The notes below the pieces were generated by a model. It made no database searches. It was not told the origin of the DNA and saw nothing but the letters and a program-made list of their open reading frames with translations. Positions 35,853-46,800 of a DNA stretch of 64,000 nucleotides are shown here, piece after piece (position 1 is the first letter of the stretch; every line of letters starts with the position of its first letter). A program made the translations under genes and the position numbers. Source of the DNA: Holtermannia corniformis (Eukaryota; Basidiomycota; Tremellomycetes; Holtermanniales); the NCBI GenBank assembly GCA_001599935.1, contig BCIJ01000003.1, forward strand, positions 128,606 to 192,605, given 5' to 3'.

Positions 35853-37035
35853 ATGCGCAAGACGCCCTACCTCGTCTCCCTCTTCTTCCTCTTGGCCGCA
35901 ACGACTCTGACCCTGCTCAACGTCCATGTCAGTCTGACGTCAGCCGTCGCAAGATCCGTATGCATCGACTGATTGACCGACTGGCAACAGGTCGCCGACC
36001 TCATCCACATCTATGCCTCGCCGCCTGGTCCGCTTCGCTTCGAGACAAAGTGCGTCGGCGGCGTGGGATCGTGCGGGCCGACTGACGCGATCGCAGATAT
36101 GGCTTGTACCGACGGCAAGTCGCGATACTCGTTTGGGACTAGAGACCCGACTGAACTGAGCACAGGTGCACACGCCAGACGGTGATCGCAAACTCGACCC
36201 TAGCGTTCCTCCAACCCGCTCAACCCCCGACTACTACCACTGCATACACCCCACTCGACCCGAGCGATCCCGAAGGCGCAGGCTGGCAATGCCAGGAATT
36301 CCCAACCCGATCCGAATGCGAGCTGCTCGGTGAGAAGACTTGCGTGCTGTGGAGTACGGCAGGCTATGCGGCCCAGCTCGCCCTCGTGCCGTGCTTGGGT
36401 GCGCTCATCTCGTTATTGTTCATCTTTCTGCACCGGGGTAAGGACGCTGCTGATATACCGAGGGAGGGATGGTTGACCGGTACAGGTCATCGCGGTGCCA
36501 GGGCAAAAGCAAGGCGGCAGCAGTGGAAGCTCGTCTCGGGTACGATGACGATTCACACGGCGTTGCAGATCCTGTCACTGGCTCTGATCGTGCATGTGTA
36601 CCGGACCGATGACAGGTTCAAGACGGGGGCTCATCTGGGTAAGCTGCGTTTGTGGCAGTTTCGCCGGCTGCCTGCGACCGGTGATGCCCCGACAGGAAAG
36701 CTCTGTTGACTCTGCCTAGACCAATCCTACTACTTTGGCTTGGCCTCGGCCATCACGTCCGGCACCATGGTCGTCCTCTTGACGTTTACCGGTCTAGCTG
36801 CCAGTGCGTCACCTCGCACCCTCGGCTCATCCATACTAATGTATCTACCGCAGAGGCCGGCAAGGTCTGGGCCGGCGGCAAGAGTGTCAAGCGCCGGCGC
36901 GCCCACCGCCGCACGCGCTCCGGTCGCGTCGTCGACGTTCCAGACGTCCCAGAGTCCGACCAGCCGAAAGCAGATGAACGCACTGGTCTGCTTGACGATG
37001 CAACAGGGCAAGAGTACGGGACCGCGCAGGCTTAG
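35853..37035 (+). CDS. Four-transmembrane protein, claudin/Sur7-like
   Basis: The first exon encodes a signal-anchor helix (LVSLFFLLAATTLTLLNVH). A soluble loop with YGLYRRC follows and then a Cys-rich segment (GWQCQEFPTRSECELLGEKTC split over the loop).  Three more hydrophobic helices follow (ALVPCLGALISLLFIFL; TALQILSLALIVHVY; SAITSGTMVVLLTFTGLAA) and a basic-acidic tail. The layout is that of fungal claudin-like plasma-membrane proteins; I cannot name the member. Exon 3 is 18 nt (36097-36114) and is followed by a GC-AG intron (36115-36165), needed to keep the YGLYRRC frame. Confidence 0.75.
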
Positions 37036-37171
37036 TTGCCCTAGTCTATAGATGAGATGAAGCTTGTATCGTCTGCCACTCGGTCCGCGGGATCAAACTC
37101 GGGAGAGTGACGACGCACAAACAAGCTGGAGTGCACTCGGAGGTTAACAACGTTGACGACGACGGCGAAGC

Positions 37172-38050
37172 ATGGGCTGGCGTGCAATGCTCCTCACGAG
37201 CACAACGTGCTTCCTCCTTGGTCCGTCTTCCGTTCTCGTACATGCCGCTTGCATCTCATGCTCACACAGGAACGACGTTCACCCACTGGATCGCAGATCA
37301 CAATGTGCTCTGGCGCACCCCGCTAACCGACGATGCGATCCAGACGTCGATACAGTACTATTCACTGTTGCACGCCGCTCAGCGCGGCTACCTCGGTTGG
37401 GCCTATCTATTCGTCGGCGGCGTCGCGATCGCCGCCGCTGGAGGGCGGATGGTCAAGGGCTTGACAATGGGCGAGGGCGGCGAGGTCCTGTTTGATGGCG
37501 GGAGCTTGGGTCGGTTCTGATACTCGGCAAGGGACGGGACTGATCAGCTGGCTTGCTAGTGCTGCTGGCTGCTATCACGCTGAACCAAGTCATGGATGTG
37601 ATCCCTAGTGAGTGCATGTTGCGCACCGAGATACATGCTAGACCGGCGACAGCCATCTCAATCATCCCAACGCCTCTACCAAGCAATGTACGCGATCACC
37701 CACTCTATCCGGCTCTCACGACGGCCGTGCGGGACTTGGCAAATGACAACGTCATGACCTCGGTCATGCTCACGGGCGTCATGCTGCTTCAGGTCAGTCG
37801 ACCTCAAGCCTGCTGCGTGGAAGAGAGACTGATGGTTCAGGCGGGGCGATACTACGCGCAACGGCCTTCATCTACCCCCTTGCCTGCAACCACCACCCCG
37901 CCAGAGCCCGAGCCAGCGGCAGAGTCCCCATCTAGGGTCAAGCAACGGAGTGGGACGCCGTACCGCGAGCTCTCTGAATCCGAGGCTTTGAGCGTCGACG
38001 CGCCAAAGGCCAGGCGGGCAAGGGGGACCCGGTCGAAAAAGCTCGCTTAG
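37172..38050 (+). CDS. SHR3: SHR3-family ER chaperone for amino-acid permeases
   Basis: Five exons (37172-37220, 37270-37509, 37560-37607, 37653-37792, 37841-38050) give exactly 228 aa. Family features: first TM followed by GTTFTHWIADHNVLW, then SIQYYSLLHAAQRGY, a second TM (AYLFVGGVAIAAAG), EVLFDGGSL, a third TM with TLNQVMDVIP, a fourth TM (TSVMLTGVMLLQAGRYYAQR) and a charged cytosolic tail ending RSKKLA. Shr3 keeps amino-acid permeases folded in the ER so they enter COPII vesicles. Only 136 bp separate it from the upstream gene. Confidence 0.9.
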
Positions 38051-38244
38051 AAAGGGCATGCAAGTCTTGATTTCTTGTCATCGTGGCCCTCCGTTGAGCG
38101 TGCGATCAGGCGGTTCGGACCGCGATCGACTCCTTTACAGCTTGATCACACAGTCGATCTCCTTTTTGCCGTATCGCGGGCTTCGAACCGAAGCGGCTCA
38201 CTGGGCTAGCTGACCCGGTAAGGGTCGGTACGGTAGACTCACTG

Positions 38245-39331
38245 ATGACTATGGCTACCAACGAACCAACGTGGTCTCAAGCGCTTGAGCACGCCTATCA
38301 GTCTCAAGGCGGTGAAGAGGCGATTCAGAACGCACTGATCCAACGCTCACGCTGCCAGTCGGCTCTCCTCGACGCCGGGCGGCGACTCGAGCTCGCACGC
38401 CAGCATCGAGACCTAAGAGGCGTCAAGCAGCAAAGCGAGGACGTTGTCTTCTGGGGCAACGAGGAAAAGGGCTGGACAGGGTTCATCAGTGTGTACCGCT
38501 TGCGTCCGCGCGTCCGTCGTTGACAGCGCTCGACAGAGTCTCTGCATGCACGCCGCGCACAGTATTTCGCATACGAGGCCGCGTTCGGGTTCACGGAACC
38601 GGAAATCTTGCAGCGCTTGCAGCCCGGTGACTGGCTTGATGCCGAGGACGAGTTGGACCCCAAGACGGGCAGGAACGTCTGGCGCCCGAGTAAAGTCGAG
38701 ATGACAAAGGCTGAGCGGGATCGAGTTTCGGGCGGTTGGCCACGGTGTTGTTTGAAAGCGCTGAATATCGGTGCGTGCGTGTACGTGGCGCTCGCGCTGA
38801 TACTGACAGCGCACAGGGAAAGAGTGCTTTCGCCCCCACGCCCATCGCTTTACCCCGCCATCAACGCCGACGCCAGATACGATCCCGACTCAGCGCTACA
38901 TCTCCCAGCAGGCCGAAAACGATCCCAAGCTGCAACCACTTGCTTTGCCGGCGCCACCGACAACGCGCCACAGCTCCGAATCGATCCATCTACGTACCCC
39001 GCTGCCTAGTCCTGAACCACGGCGGATATCGTACGGCGACGTCATGTCACCCGCGGAACTCGAACACCATTTCTCGCCTTTGGCCGTTAAAGACTCGGCA
39101 GGGGATGGGTACTATCGACGTCCGGCGACGCGTTACCCGTCACAGCATGACATGTCGGTCATTGATGAGGAAGCGGGGCCTGAGCCGAGACGAAGTCGAC
39201 TTCACAAGGGCTGGTATAACGAGCAGCAGCAGCCTGTCACCGGGTTGGAAGCGCGCGGCGGGAGAAGACAAAGTCGGTTGAGCAAGTTGATGTCCTGGAG
39301 GGGGTGGCGCGGACCCGCTCAGGCCGTCTGA
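38245..39331 (+). CDS. Unknown protein with helical N-terminus and disordered basic C-terminus
   Basis: Three exons (38245-38488, 38537-38770, 38817-39331) are joined by canonical 46-48 nt introns. The N-terminal part is helical (QSALLDAGRRLELARQHR). A middle block follows (QRLQPGDWLDAEDELDPKTG), then a Pro/Ser-rich region and a basic end (RRQSRLSKLMSWRGWRG). I recognise no catalytic motif and no membrane span. Splicing quality supports a real gene. Confidence 0.7.
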
Positions 39332-39772
39332 TCAACTAGCCAACATCAAGACTATACGAGACGGAAGGGAGCAATCATAGGCATATAAGCAGCGTACAGT
39401 ATGACACAACATGATTTCCCGTACCCATCGCAGATGCCGACAATCGACATAGAAGAGCGGTCAAGACGTTACGATCCCGACCGGCTGTTGGACTGAAGAC
39501 TGTGATCGATTCCGCCTGCCTGTCTGTGGATGTGTGTGGTTTTCAACTCGAGAAAAAATCCCCTAGAGGCAAGTCGGGGATTTCTGGCTGGCCCCCAGTT
39601 TTTTGTTGCGCCCGAGTGCAGGCGCCCGCGGGCTTTTCAACGGCTCCAAACGGGCGCCTTCACTCGCCGTCCATCGTCAAGCCTGCCAGTTAACTTGCAT
39701 GTGTACATGTCGGCCATCTATACTCGCACACGACTCTCCTTGCCTTCACACATCCGCTTGCTTCCCATGCCA
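39332..39772. other. Intergenic, 441 bp, between convergent genes
   Basis: I see no coding frame or recognisable RNA. It should contain the 3' ends of the 38245 gene and of the RTA1 gene. Confidence 0.5.
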
Positions 39773-41318
39773 TCACTTTTTGAAGACGCGGGGCAGGAGG
39801 TAGCCCGGGTGAAAGATGTTTGTAATGATCATGGCGAGTACGACCCTGAGTGTCGTGTCAGCGATAGCCAGGACGGTCGTTGCAAAACTCACATGAGACC
39901 GTCGAGACAGTTGAACAAGGTCTCGTTCTTGACGAGCGGCCCGGACCAGCCGTCGAGCAGTTCGATCGCACGGAAGATTGAACGGATGAAGATGACGAGG
40001 GTGCAGAAGCACAGGGTCGCGAGCTCAATGTTGACGTTGCGCTCTGAATACTGGATACCGTCGCTGTTGATAAAGTGGCCCTTTTCGACTGCCGAGTTTG
40101 CAGACGACGAGAGCGGGATGCTCTCGGTCGTGCTGCGGCCTTGGGTCGTCGACTCGACAGTGGCGTTCTTGCGGCCCCAGCACTTTGCCCACTCGAACGG
40201 GCTGAGCTGGCGCACGGGCCGGTTCTTGTGCTGGCGCCAGACGAACTCGAGCAGGATCCAGGTGAAGGCGACCATGACGGCTACCTGAACAAAGATACCG
40301 CCGACCATGATCTACCCGCGGGTCAGCTTGAGGGAACGAGTGTGGGCGCGCGCGTACCTTTGCACCGTTCTCAGCGCCTTGGACGTCGCTCGCAGAAGAG
40401 GCGTAACCACCGCCGGCGGCCTGAAGCACGCGTTAGTTGTGCCAGCTGGTGGGAGAATGCGACGTACCTGGATGATGATGCTGAGAACGTCGCCGGTGAT
40501 GAAGACGATCGAGTACGTCTTGTAGTGGAAGCGGCAGAACTGCTGGCCGCGGATTCGGATGATCCTACCGTCGGTCAGTGCCTGGGATTCCTCTGGAACA
40601 GCTACTCACAAGCCGAGCGTCCAGTACAAACCGGCTGTGAGAAAGGCAGGTGCGAAAATGAGGGTCGAGATCTGAGGGATCGCGTCAGGAGTGAGCCGAT
40701 GTCGAGAATGAACCTACCTGGATGAGGAACTATTGGAGGCAGACCGTGTTAGACAGGTGCACAAGCAGGAGCGACAAGACGTACAGCCTGCAAACGTCAG
40801 GATCGTGTCCAAAGCGGTCGTCACCGTGACTTACATTGCCATCAAAGTCATACTGTCCACCCAGTTCGGGATACCATTTGTACGATCTGTGAATGTCAGC
40901 CACGATCCGGGGTGCGGATCCCAAAGGATGTCGCAACAGACCTGTTCATCCATACGCGACCTGCCCAACCGAGGACCTCGGCGATGCCGCAGCACACAAA
41001 CGTTCCGATCGCCCACCATACCCTGCGGTGGATCGCTTGACCGAGGTGAACGACTGCAGGGCCATCAGCGCATTTCGTCCGCGATCCGTTTTGCCACTGA
41101 CGAGTGCTGAGTGAAAACAAGGCGAGGAAGAGGGCGCCGACCCAGAGCTGTGGGTTGTAGCCTGGGTTGCTGATCTCAATCTCGCCAGTAAAGAGGTTTG
41201 GCGAGCCGACATTGTAGTTGCACAAAGGATTGCTGACGGACGGGTCGCCTGTAAGTAGCTGTCAGTATCTGCACGTGAGTGCCGATGGGGACGTACAGAC
41301 GTAGTCGGTGTCGGACAT
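39773..41318 (-). CDS. RTA1-family (RTM1/RSB1-like) seven-TM membrane protein
   Basis: The start MSDTDYVCDPSVSNPLCNYN comes from a 22-nt first exon plus exon 2. Hydrophobic helices follow: LWVGALFLALFSLS, VWWAIGTFVCCGIAEVLG, the ISTLIFAPAFLTAGLYWTLG region, YSIVFITGDVLSIIIQAAGG, VGGIFVQVAVMVAFTWILL, and LATLCFCTLVIFIRSIFRAIE with the RTA1 hallmark RSIFRAIE. It ends with a last TM and ITNIFHPGYLLPRVFKK. Family members are linked to lipid translocation and resistance to toxic lipids or azoles; substrate unknown here. Exons around 40730-40900 are uncertain. Confidence 0.85.
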
Positions 41319-42250
41319 GGTTGTGGAGGAGGAGGTGGTGAGAGGTGTACAACGCTCTGCCAGCGTGTTGACCGTCCTTTAAGACTACACTCGAGTGCGG
41401 TCTCGAGGCCGAGAAAGCGGTGCTGGACGCGGCGGCGGGCATGCGCCACAAGGCCGCGTTGGATGCCCGGCGCCGTTTCACCGTCGTACACGTGGCGAGA
41501 CAGTCTCCGTCGCGTTTGGCGCACGCCCCGAACACCGCTTGAGGCAGGTCGAGCACCATAGCGCCTTTCAAAGGGCTATGCTTATCGGTTGATTGGATCT
41601 GCATCCTTTGGGAGCACTCTGTATGCCCGGTCTCACCAGCTCATATGTTGGTCATGCTGCTGAATGCCACTCGTGCCGATGGTGATTATGCTTCACAGCC
41701 CACAGCAACGTGCAGTGAACGCCGAGTACCTGAATGGTGGCGGGTGTCGGTCAAGGAAGCCCACTGACTTTCAGACTCTGTCGCGCTTGGCGTCTCAGCT
41801 TGCCATCGGATTGCACTGCCTTTGCAACCCTAGGATATCGTTCAAGCACACAAGGAGCGATGGCGTCGGTACCTTTGAGCACAGGTTGCGACCGGCACAG
41901 CTTAAATCGTGCTGAAGCTTGCAGATGACGATTGAGTGTCAGCAATAGCGATGCATCGGCGGCCTGTCGCCCGATGCTCAACGCCCAGAGAGAAGGGCGC
42001 CTGAGGATCGAGGGGGTGTATAGCCACACCCAGGGTCATGCGTGTCTCATTGATCTCGGGACGTTCTGTCCTGTCACGCACGGACATGCATTGTCAGACT
42101 CACCCCGACTCCGTACACTACTGGTATGCATCTTGTTACCTCGACTGTCGTCTACAAAGACGCCGATAGCACATCGCTAGCACCTTGCAGTGCTAGCTAA
42201 CCCCAGCTCCACGTCGCGGCACTCCCATCGCATAGCATCCACCACTTGCA
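41319..42250. other. Intergenic, 932 bp, divergent promoters of RTA1-family gene and cyclophilin
   Basis: I find no convincing gene. Open frames here lack recognisable motifs or introns. Confidence 0.5.
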
Positions 42251-43655
42251 ATGGCGCGCATCTCGCTCCTCCCGCTTCTCGCACTCTTGCTCGCCTGCGT
42301 TCTCTACCTCGTATCACCCGTCGATGCCGCCAAAGGCCCAATCATCACCCACAAGGTCAGTTTTCGGTTTTCGGTTTCCAGCCTCGACGCAGCTCACGGT
42401 CCGAACAGGTCTATTTCGATATCGAACATGGTGGCCAGCCGCTTGGACGGGTCGTGATGGGCTTGTATGGCAAGTGAGTGCTCGATCATTGGCGATGGAC
42501 TGGCAGGGGATTGATGGTGCAGGACCGTGCCAAAGACTGTCGAGGTTGGTCGTGGGATTGAACGGTGCGCGTGGAGGCTGATTGATCGGGGTAGAACTTT
42601 CGCGCTCTGGCGACGGGCAAGGATGCTGAAGGGAACGAGCTTGGTTTCGGCTACAAGGGGTCTTCGTTCCACCGGTGGGTAGGGGTGCGGGTCATTACTT
42701 GGACTGATGCCGTACAGCATCATCAAGCAGTTCATGTATGTACTGACGTTGACGATGTGCTGGCCGAGTGATGGCTGATGCCGAGTAGGGCTCAGGGAGG
42801 TGACTTTACCCGTGGGGACGGCACGGGCGGCAAGTCGATCTACGGCGCCAAGGTGCGTTTGTGCTCGTTAGATCGACGGAAACCTGACGCGTACAGTTCC
42901 CCGATGAAAACTTCAAGCTCAAGCACACTGGTCCCGGTGTTCTCTGTACGTATGCTTTGGTTCGCCAGACGAGGGCTAACCCGCCAGCGATGGCCAACTC
43001 TGGCCCGTGAGGGTGATGGCGATTGCGCGGCTCTAGCTGACTGTGCAGCGACTCGAACGGGTCCCAGTTCTTCATCTGCACTGTCAAGACGTCGTGGCTT
43101 GATGGCCGCCATGTCCGTGTACTGCCTACAGACGGAGACGAGCTGATGCCTCCCAGGTCGTGTTCGGCCAGGTGATTGAAGGCCTCGACGTGGTCATGGC
43201 CATGGAACAGGTCAAGACGAGCTATGGAGACAAGCCCAAAGAGGCAGTGACCATTGCCGACTCTGGCGAGGTGGGTGTTTTGCCATCCAACAGCCCAGCC
43301 CTAATCACTGCAGCTCCCGGTCGAGCCCGAGATCGATGCCGAAGGCAACCAGGTACCTCTTCGTGTCGAGCTCTAAGTGACCCTCCTAATGTGCGTTCCC
43401 CTCCCCTGCCCTCCTTAGCCAGCAGACACCGACGAGGACGCCGAGCCCCTCGCGGTCGAACTGGACAATGGCGACATCGAGCCGTCTGCTGATCCCGGCT
43501 CATACGCGACCCTCAGCTCGCCCTCCAAGTACTTTTGGTTCCTGCTGTTCTTTGTCATCCTCCCGACCTGCGCTGGTGTCTGGTTCTATGGCGGCGGCAA
43601 GGAGCGGTTCAGGCGCTGGCGGGGTGGGCACAAGTATACGGCTGTGAGCGTGTGA
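42251..43655 (+). CDS. ER/secretory cyclophilin with C-terminal transmembrane anchor
   Basis: A signal peptide ([21 protein letters not shown]) is followed by a cyclophilin domain: [57 protein letters not shown] with the catalytic Arg, [20 protein letters not shown] Glu/Asp-rich spacer and a TM ([20 protein letters not shown]) end the protein. It is a peptidyl-prolyl cis-trans isomerase of the secretory pathway. About ten introns cut it into tiny exons, including ones of 18 and 22 nt. If the last intron (after GNQ) is retained, the protein stops soon after at VPLRVEL without the TM. Confidence 0.92.
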
Positions 43656-43701
43656 TGCATCTCTCGTTGCGGCCGTGTAAATCCGTTGGTGCGAGTGGTG
43701 C

Positions 43702-43713
43702 GGTCACGTGACG
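43702..43713. promoter_or_regulatory. Palindromic E-box GTCACGTGAC upstream of FAS
   Basis: The 10-bp palindrome at 43703-43712 lies about 150 bp before the FAS start in a 202-bp intergenic gap. Its core CACGTG is a bHLH-type site. Regulation of FAS through it is inference. Confidence 0.4.
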
Positions 43714-43857
43714 TTGCCCCAATAACCTCCCCAAATGTCCACCACGGAATCCCCCACTGAGCTCTCTGTCGATAGCTACCACCACCTCCTCGCCTTCTTC
43801 TTCTTCTTTCCCCTCGACACGGCTCTCGGCCCACTCTAGAGATCCCAGAGGTCCACG

Positions 43858-46800
43858 ATGAGCTCCCTGTTCGGGCCGACGCCGACCCGGCCTCTCGTCC
43901 TCCACTCGGTCGCCGCTCGAGTCGCCATCCAAGTCCCTGCAGCCCCCCTCCCCGCCTGGGTCGCGTCCGAGGTCCTCGCCCAAGAGTTCCACGACTCGCG
44001 CGCAGTGTACGATGACAGCGAGCCCGTTGTCGACGCAGACGAAGAGCAAGACGCACCCGCCTCGCTCGAACCCCAAGTCAAGCTGCTCGCTCGCTTCCTC
44101 GCGTTTGCAAGCAACAAGGTCGTGGCCGGCGGCAGCAGTGAACTCGCACACGTCCTCGCTGCGGCCTATGACCGGTTCAACGAGCTCTTCCTCCAAGACG
44201 TCGATGTGCACGCCCTTGTTCAGGCCTATGATGTCGAACCACGCGCAGAGGTCTTGAAGGCCTACTACCAGGCGGTCACGACGGCGCGCAACGCGATCGG
44301 CGTATCAAACGTCAACACGCATCGTTCGAGCGCGCTCATCAAGGCTGCGCAGCAAGGCAAGGCAGAGCTCTATGCCCTGTTTGGCGGTCAGGGCGTCAAC
44401 GAGGTCCGTGCGCGCGTCCGTGACCGAGCCAAAAGCTGATGTTGGATAGCAATACGTCGACGAGCTTCAGACGCTGTACGACATCTACACGCCGTTTGTC
44501 AAAGACTTTCTCAAGGCCGTGACCGAACAGGTGCTCGAGCCGCTCGCCGCAAAGGCTGACGTCGACGGGTTCGCATACTACTCTGCTGGCTTGGACGTCA
44601 TCTCGTGGCTCGACGGCTCAAAGACAAGGCCGTCAACGGAATACACGGCCTCGATCCCCGTCTCGCTCCCGTTGATCGGCGTGACCCAGCTCGCGCAGTA
44701 CCTCGTCGCCAGCCACGTCACCGACGTCGGACCGGGCGAGCTTCGGCAGCTCTACAAGGGCGCCACAGGTCACTCGCAGGGCGTCGTCTCGGCCATTGCC
44801 GTCGCCTCGTCCGACTCGCTCCAGAGCTTCCACACCAACGCGCTCAAGGCCGTCAAGCTCTTGTTCTACATTGGTCTCCGCGGCCAAGAGGCCTTCCCGC
44901 TGCTCTCGATCGAGCCCGCCATCGTCGCCGACGCCGTCGAGCACAATGAAGGCGTACCCACGCCCATGCTCTCGGTCGCCGGTTTGACGCTCAAGGCTCT
45001 CGAAGGCTACGTGAAAAAGGTCAATGCGCACTTGCCGCCAAACTCGCAGCTCGCCGTCTCGCTCCACAACCGGCCCACGAACCACGTCGTGACCGGTCCA
45101 GCAAAGGCCCTGTACGGTCTCGCTACCGCCCTCCGCAAGGTCCAAGCGCCGGCCGGGCTCGACCAGAGCAAGATTCCTTACTCGAAGCGCAAGCTCGTCT
45201 TCACCACGCGCTTCCTCCCGATCAACGTCCCGTACCACTCGGCCTATCTTGCCGGTGCGACCCAAAAGGTCGTCGAGCACGATCTCGCAGGGCAAGAGCT
45301 CTGGTCGCCCTCGGACCTCGGCTTTGCCGTTTACCACACTGAGGATGGTGAGTGATTGATCAAAGACTTGCGCATCGCTGACATGCCAGGCTCCGACTTG
45401 CGCTCCATCACCACGTCGCTCACGGCCTCGCTGTGTGACCAGATCTTTGTGCTCCCGATCAACTGGGACAAGGCTTGCGATTTCCCCGCCACCGCGACCC
45501 ACGTCGTCGACTTTGGCCCAGGCGGCCCGAGCGGCATGGGTCCCTTGACCGCTCGCAACCTCGAAGGCCGCGGTATCCGCATGGTCATTGTGACTGAAAA
45601 AGGCAGGCTCGGTGCCGAGCTCTACAACTCGTCAAAGGTCCAGAGCGAGCAAGTGTGGGCCAACGAGTGGAGCCCAAAGCTCGTCAAGACGCTTGACGGC
45701 AAGATCCACATTGACACGCCGTTCTCGCGCTTGCTCGGCAAACCGCCCATCATGGTCGCTGGCATGACACCCTGCACCGTCGGCGCCAACCTCGTGTCCG
45801 CCACGCTCAACGCCGGGTACCACATTGAGCTCGCCGGTGGCGGTCACTACAATGCCGCTGCGCTTCGTTCAAAGGTTGCCGAGATCCAACGCCGTGTCCA
45901 GCCGGGCGTCGGCATCTCGCTCAACGCGCTCTACATCAACCAGCGCCAGTTTGGGTTCCAGTTCCCGCTCTGGCAAGAGATGCGCCGCGAAGGCCTCCCG
46001 ATCGAAGGCTTTTGCGTCGCCGCCGGGATCCCGAGCAGTGAAAAGGCGACCGAGATCATCACCGCCCTCAGCGAGGCTGGCATCAAGCACATTTCCTTCA
46101 AGCCCGGCTCCGTCGAGGGTATCCGTCAAGTCGTCAACATTGCCGCGGCCAACCCGACGTACCCGATCATCCTGCAGTGGACCGGCGGCCGTGCCGGCGG
46201 TCATCACAGCTGTGAAGACTTTCACCAGCCGATCATTGCCACGTATGGCTCGATCCGCCAGCACCGCAACATTTCCCTCGTTGCTGGTTCCGGCTTTGGT
46301 GGCGCCGACGATGTCTGGCCTTAGTGAGTGCTTTGGTTTGAGCCGAGGTTGAGCTAACGACCGCAGCCTCTCGGGTGACTGGTCGGTCCAGCAATTCGGC
46401 TTGCAGCCAATGCCTTTCGACGGTGTCCTCTACGCGTCGCGCGTCATGGTCGCCAAGGAGGCCGACACCTCGGCTTCCGTCAAGCAGCTCATTGTCGACG
46501 CTCCCGGTGTCGGCGACGAGCAGTGGGAAGGCACGTACAACAAGCCGACTGGGGGGATCCTCACCGTCCGCTCGGAACTCGGCGAGCCGATCCACAAGAT
46601 TGCCACGCGCGGCGTCAAGCTCTGGCGCGAGTTTGACGACACGGTATTTGCCTTGCCCCGTGACAAGCGCGCAGCCTGGCTCGAGGCGAGAAAAGACGAG
46701 GTGATTGCAAAGCTCAACAAGGACTTTAACAAGCCTTGGTTTGGCGAAAAGGCCGACGGCACCGTCGTGACCGACATTGGCGAGATGACTTATGAAGAGG

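Noticed and set aside
38168..38200. tRNA-like T-arm (CGGTTCGAAGCC on the minus strand)
   Set aside because: It is a simple inverted repeat (GCTTCG/CGAAGC) without acceptor stem, D-arm or anticodon arm at the right distances.
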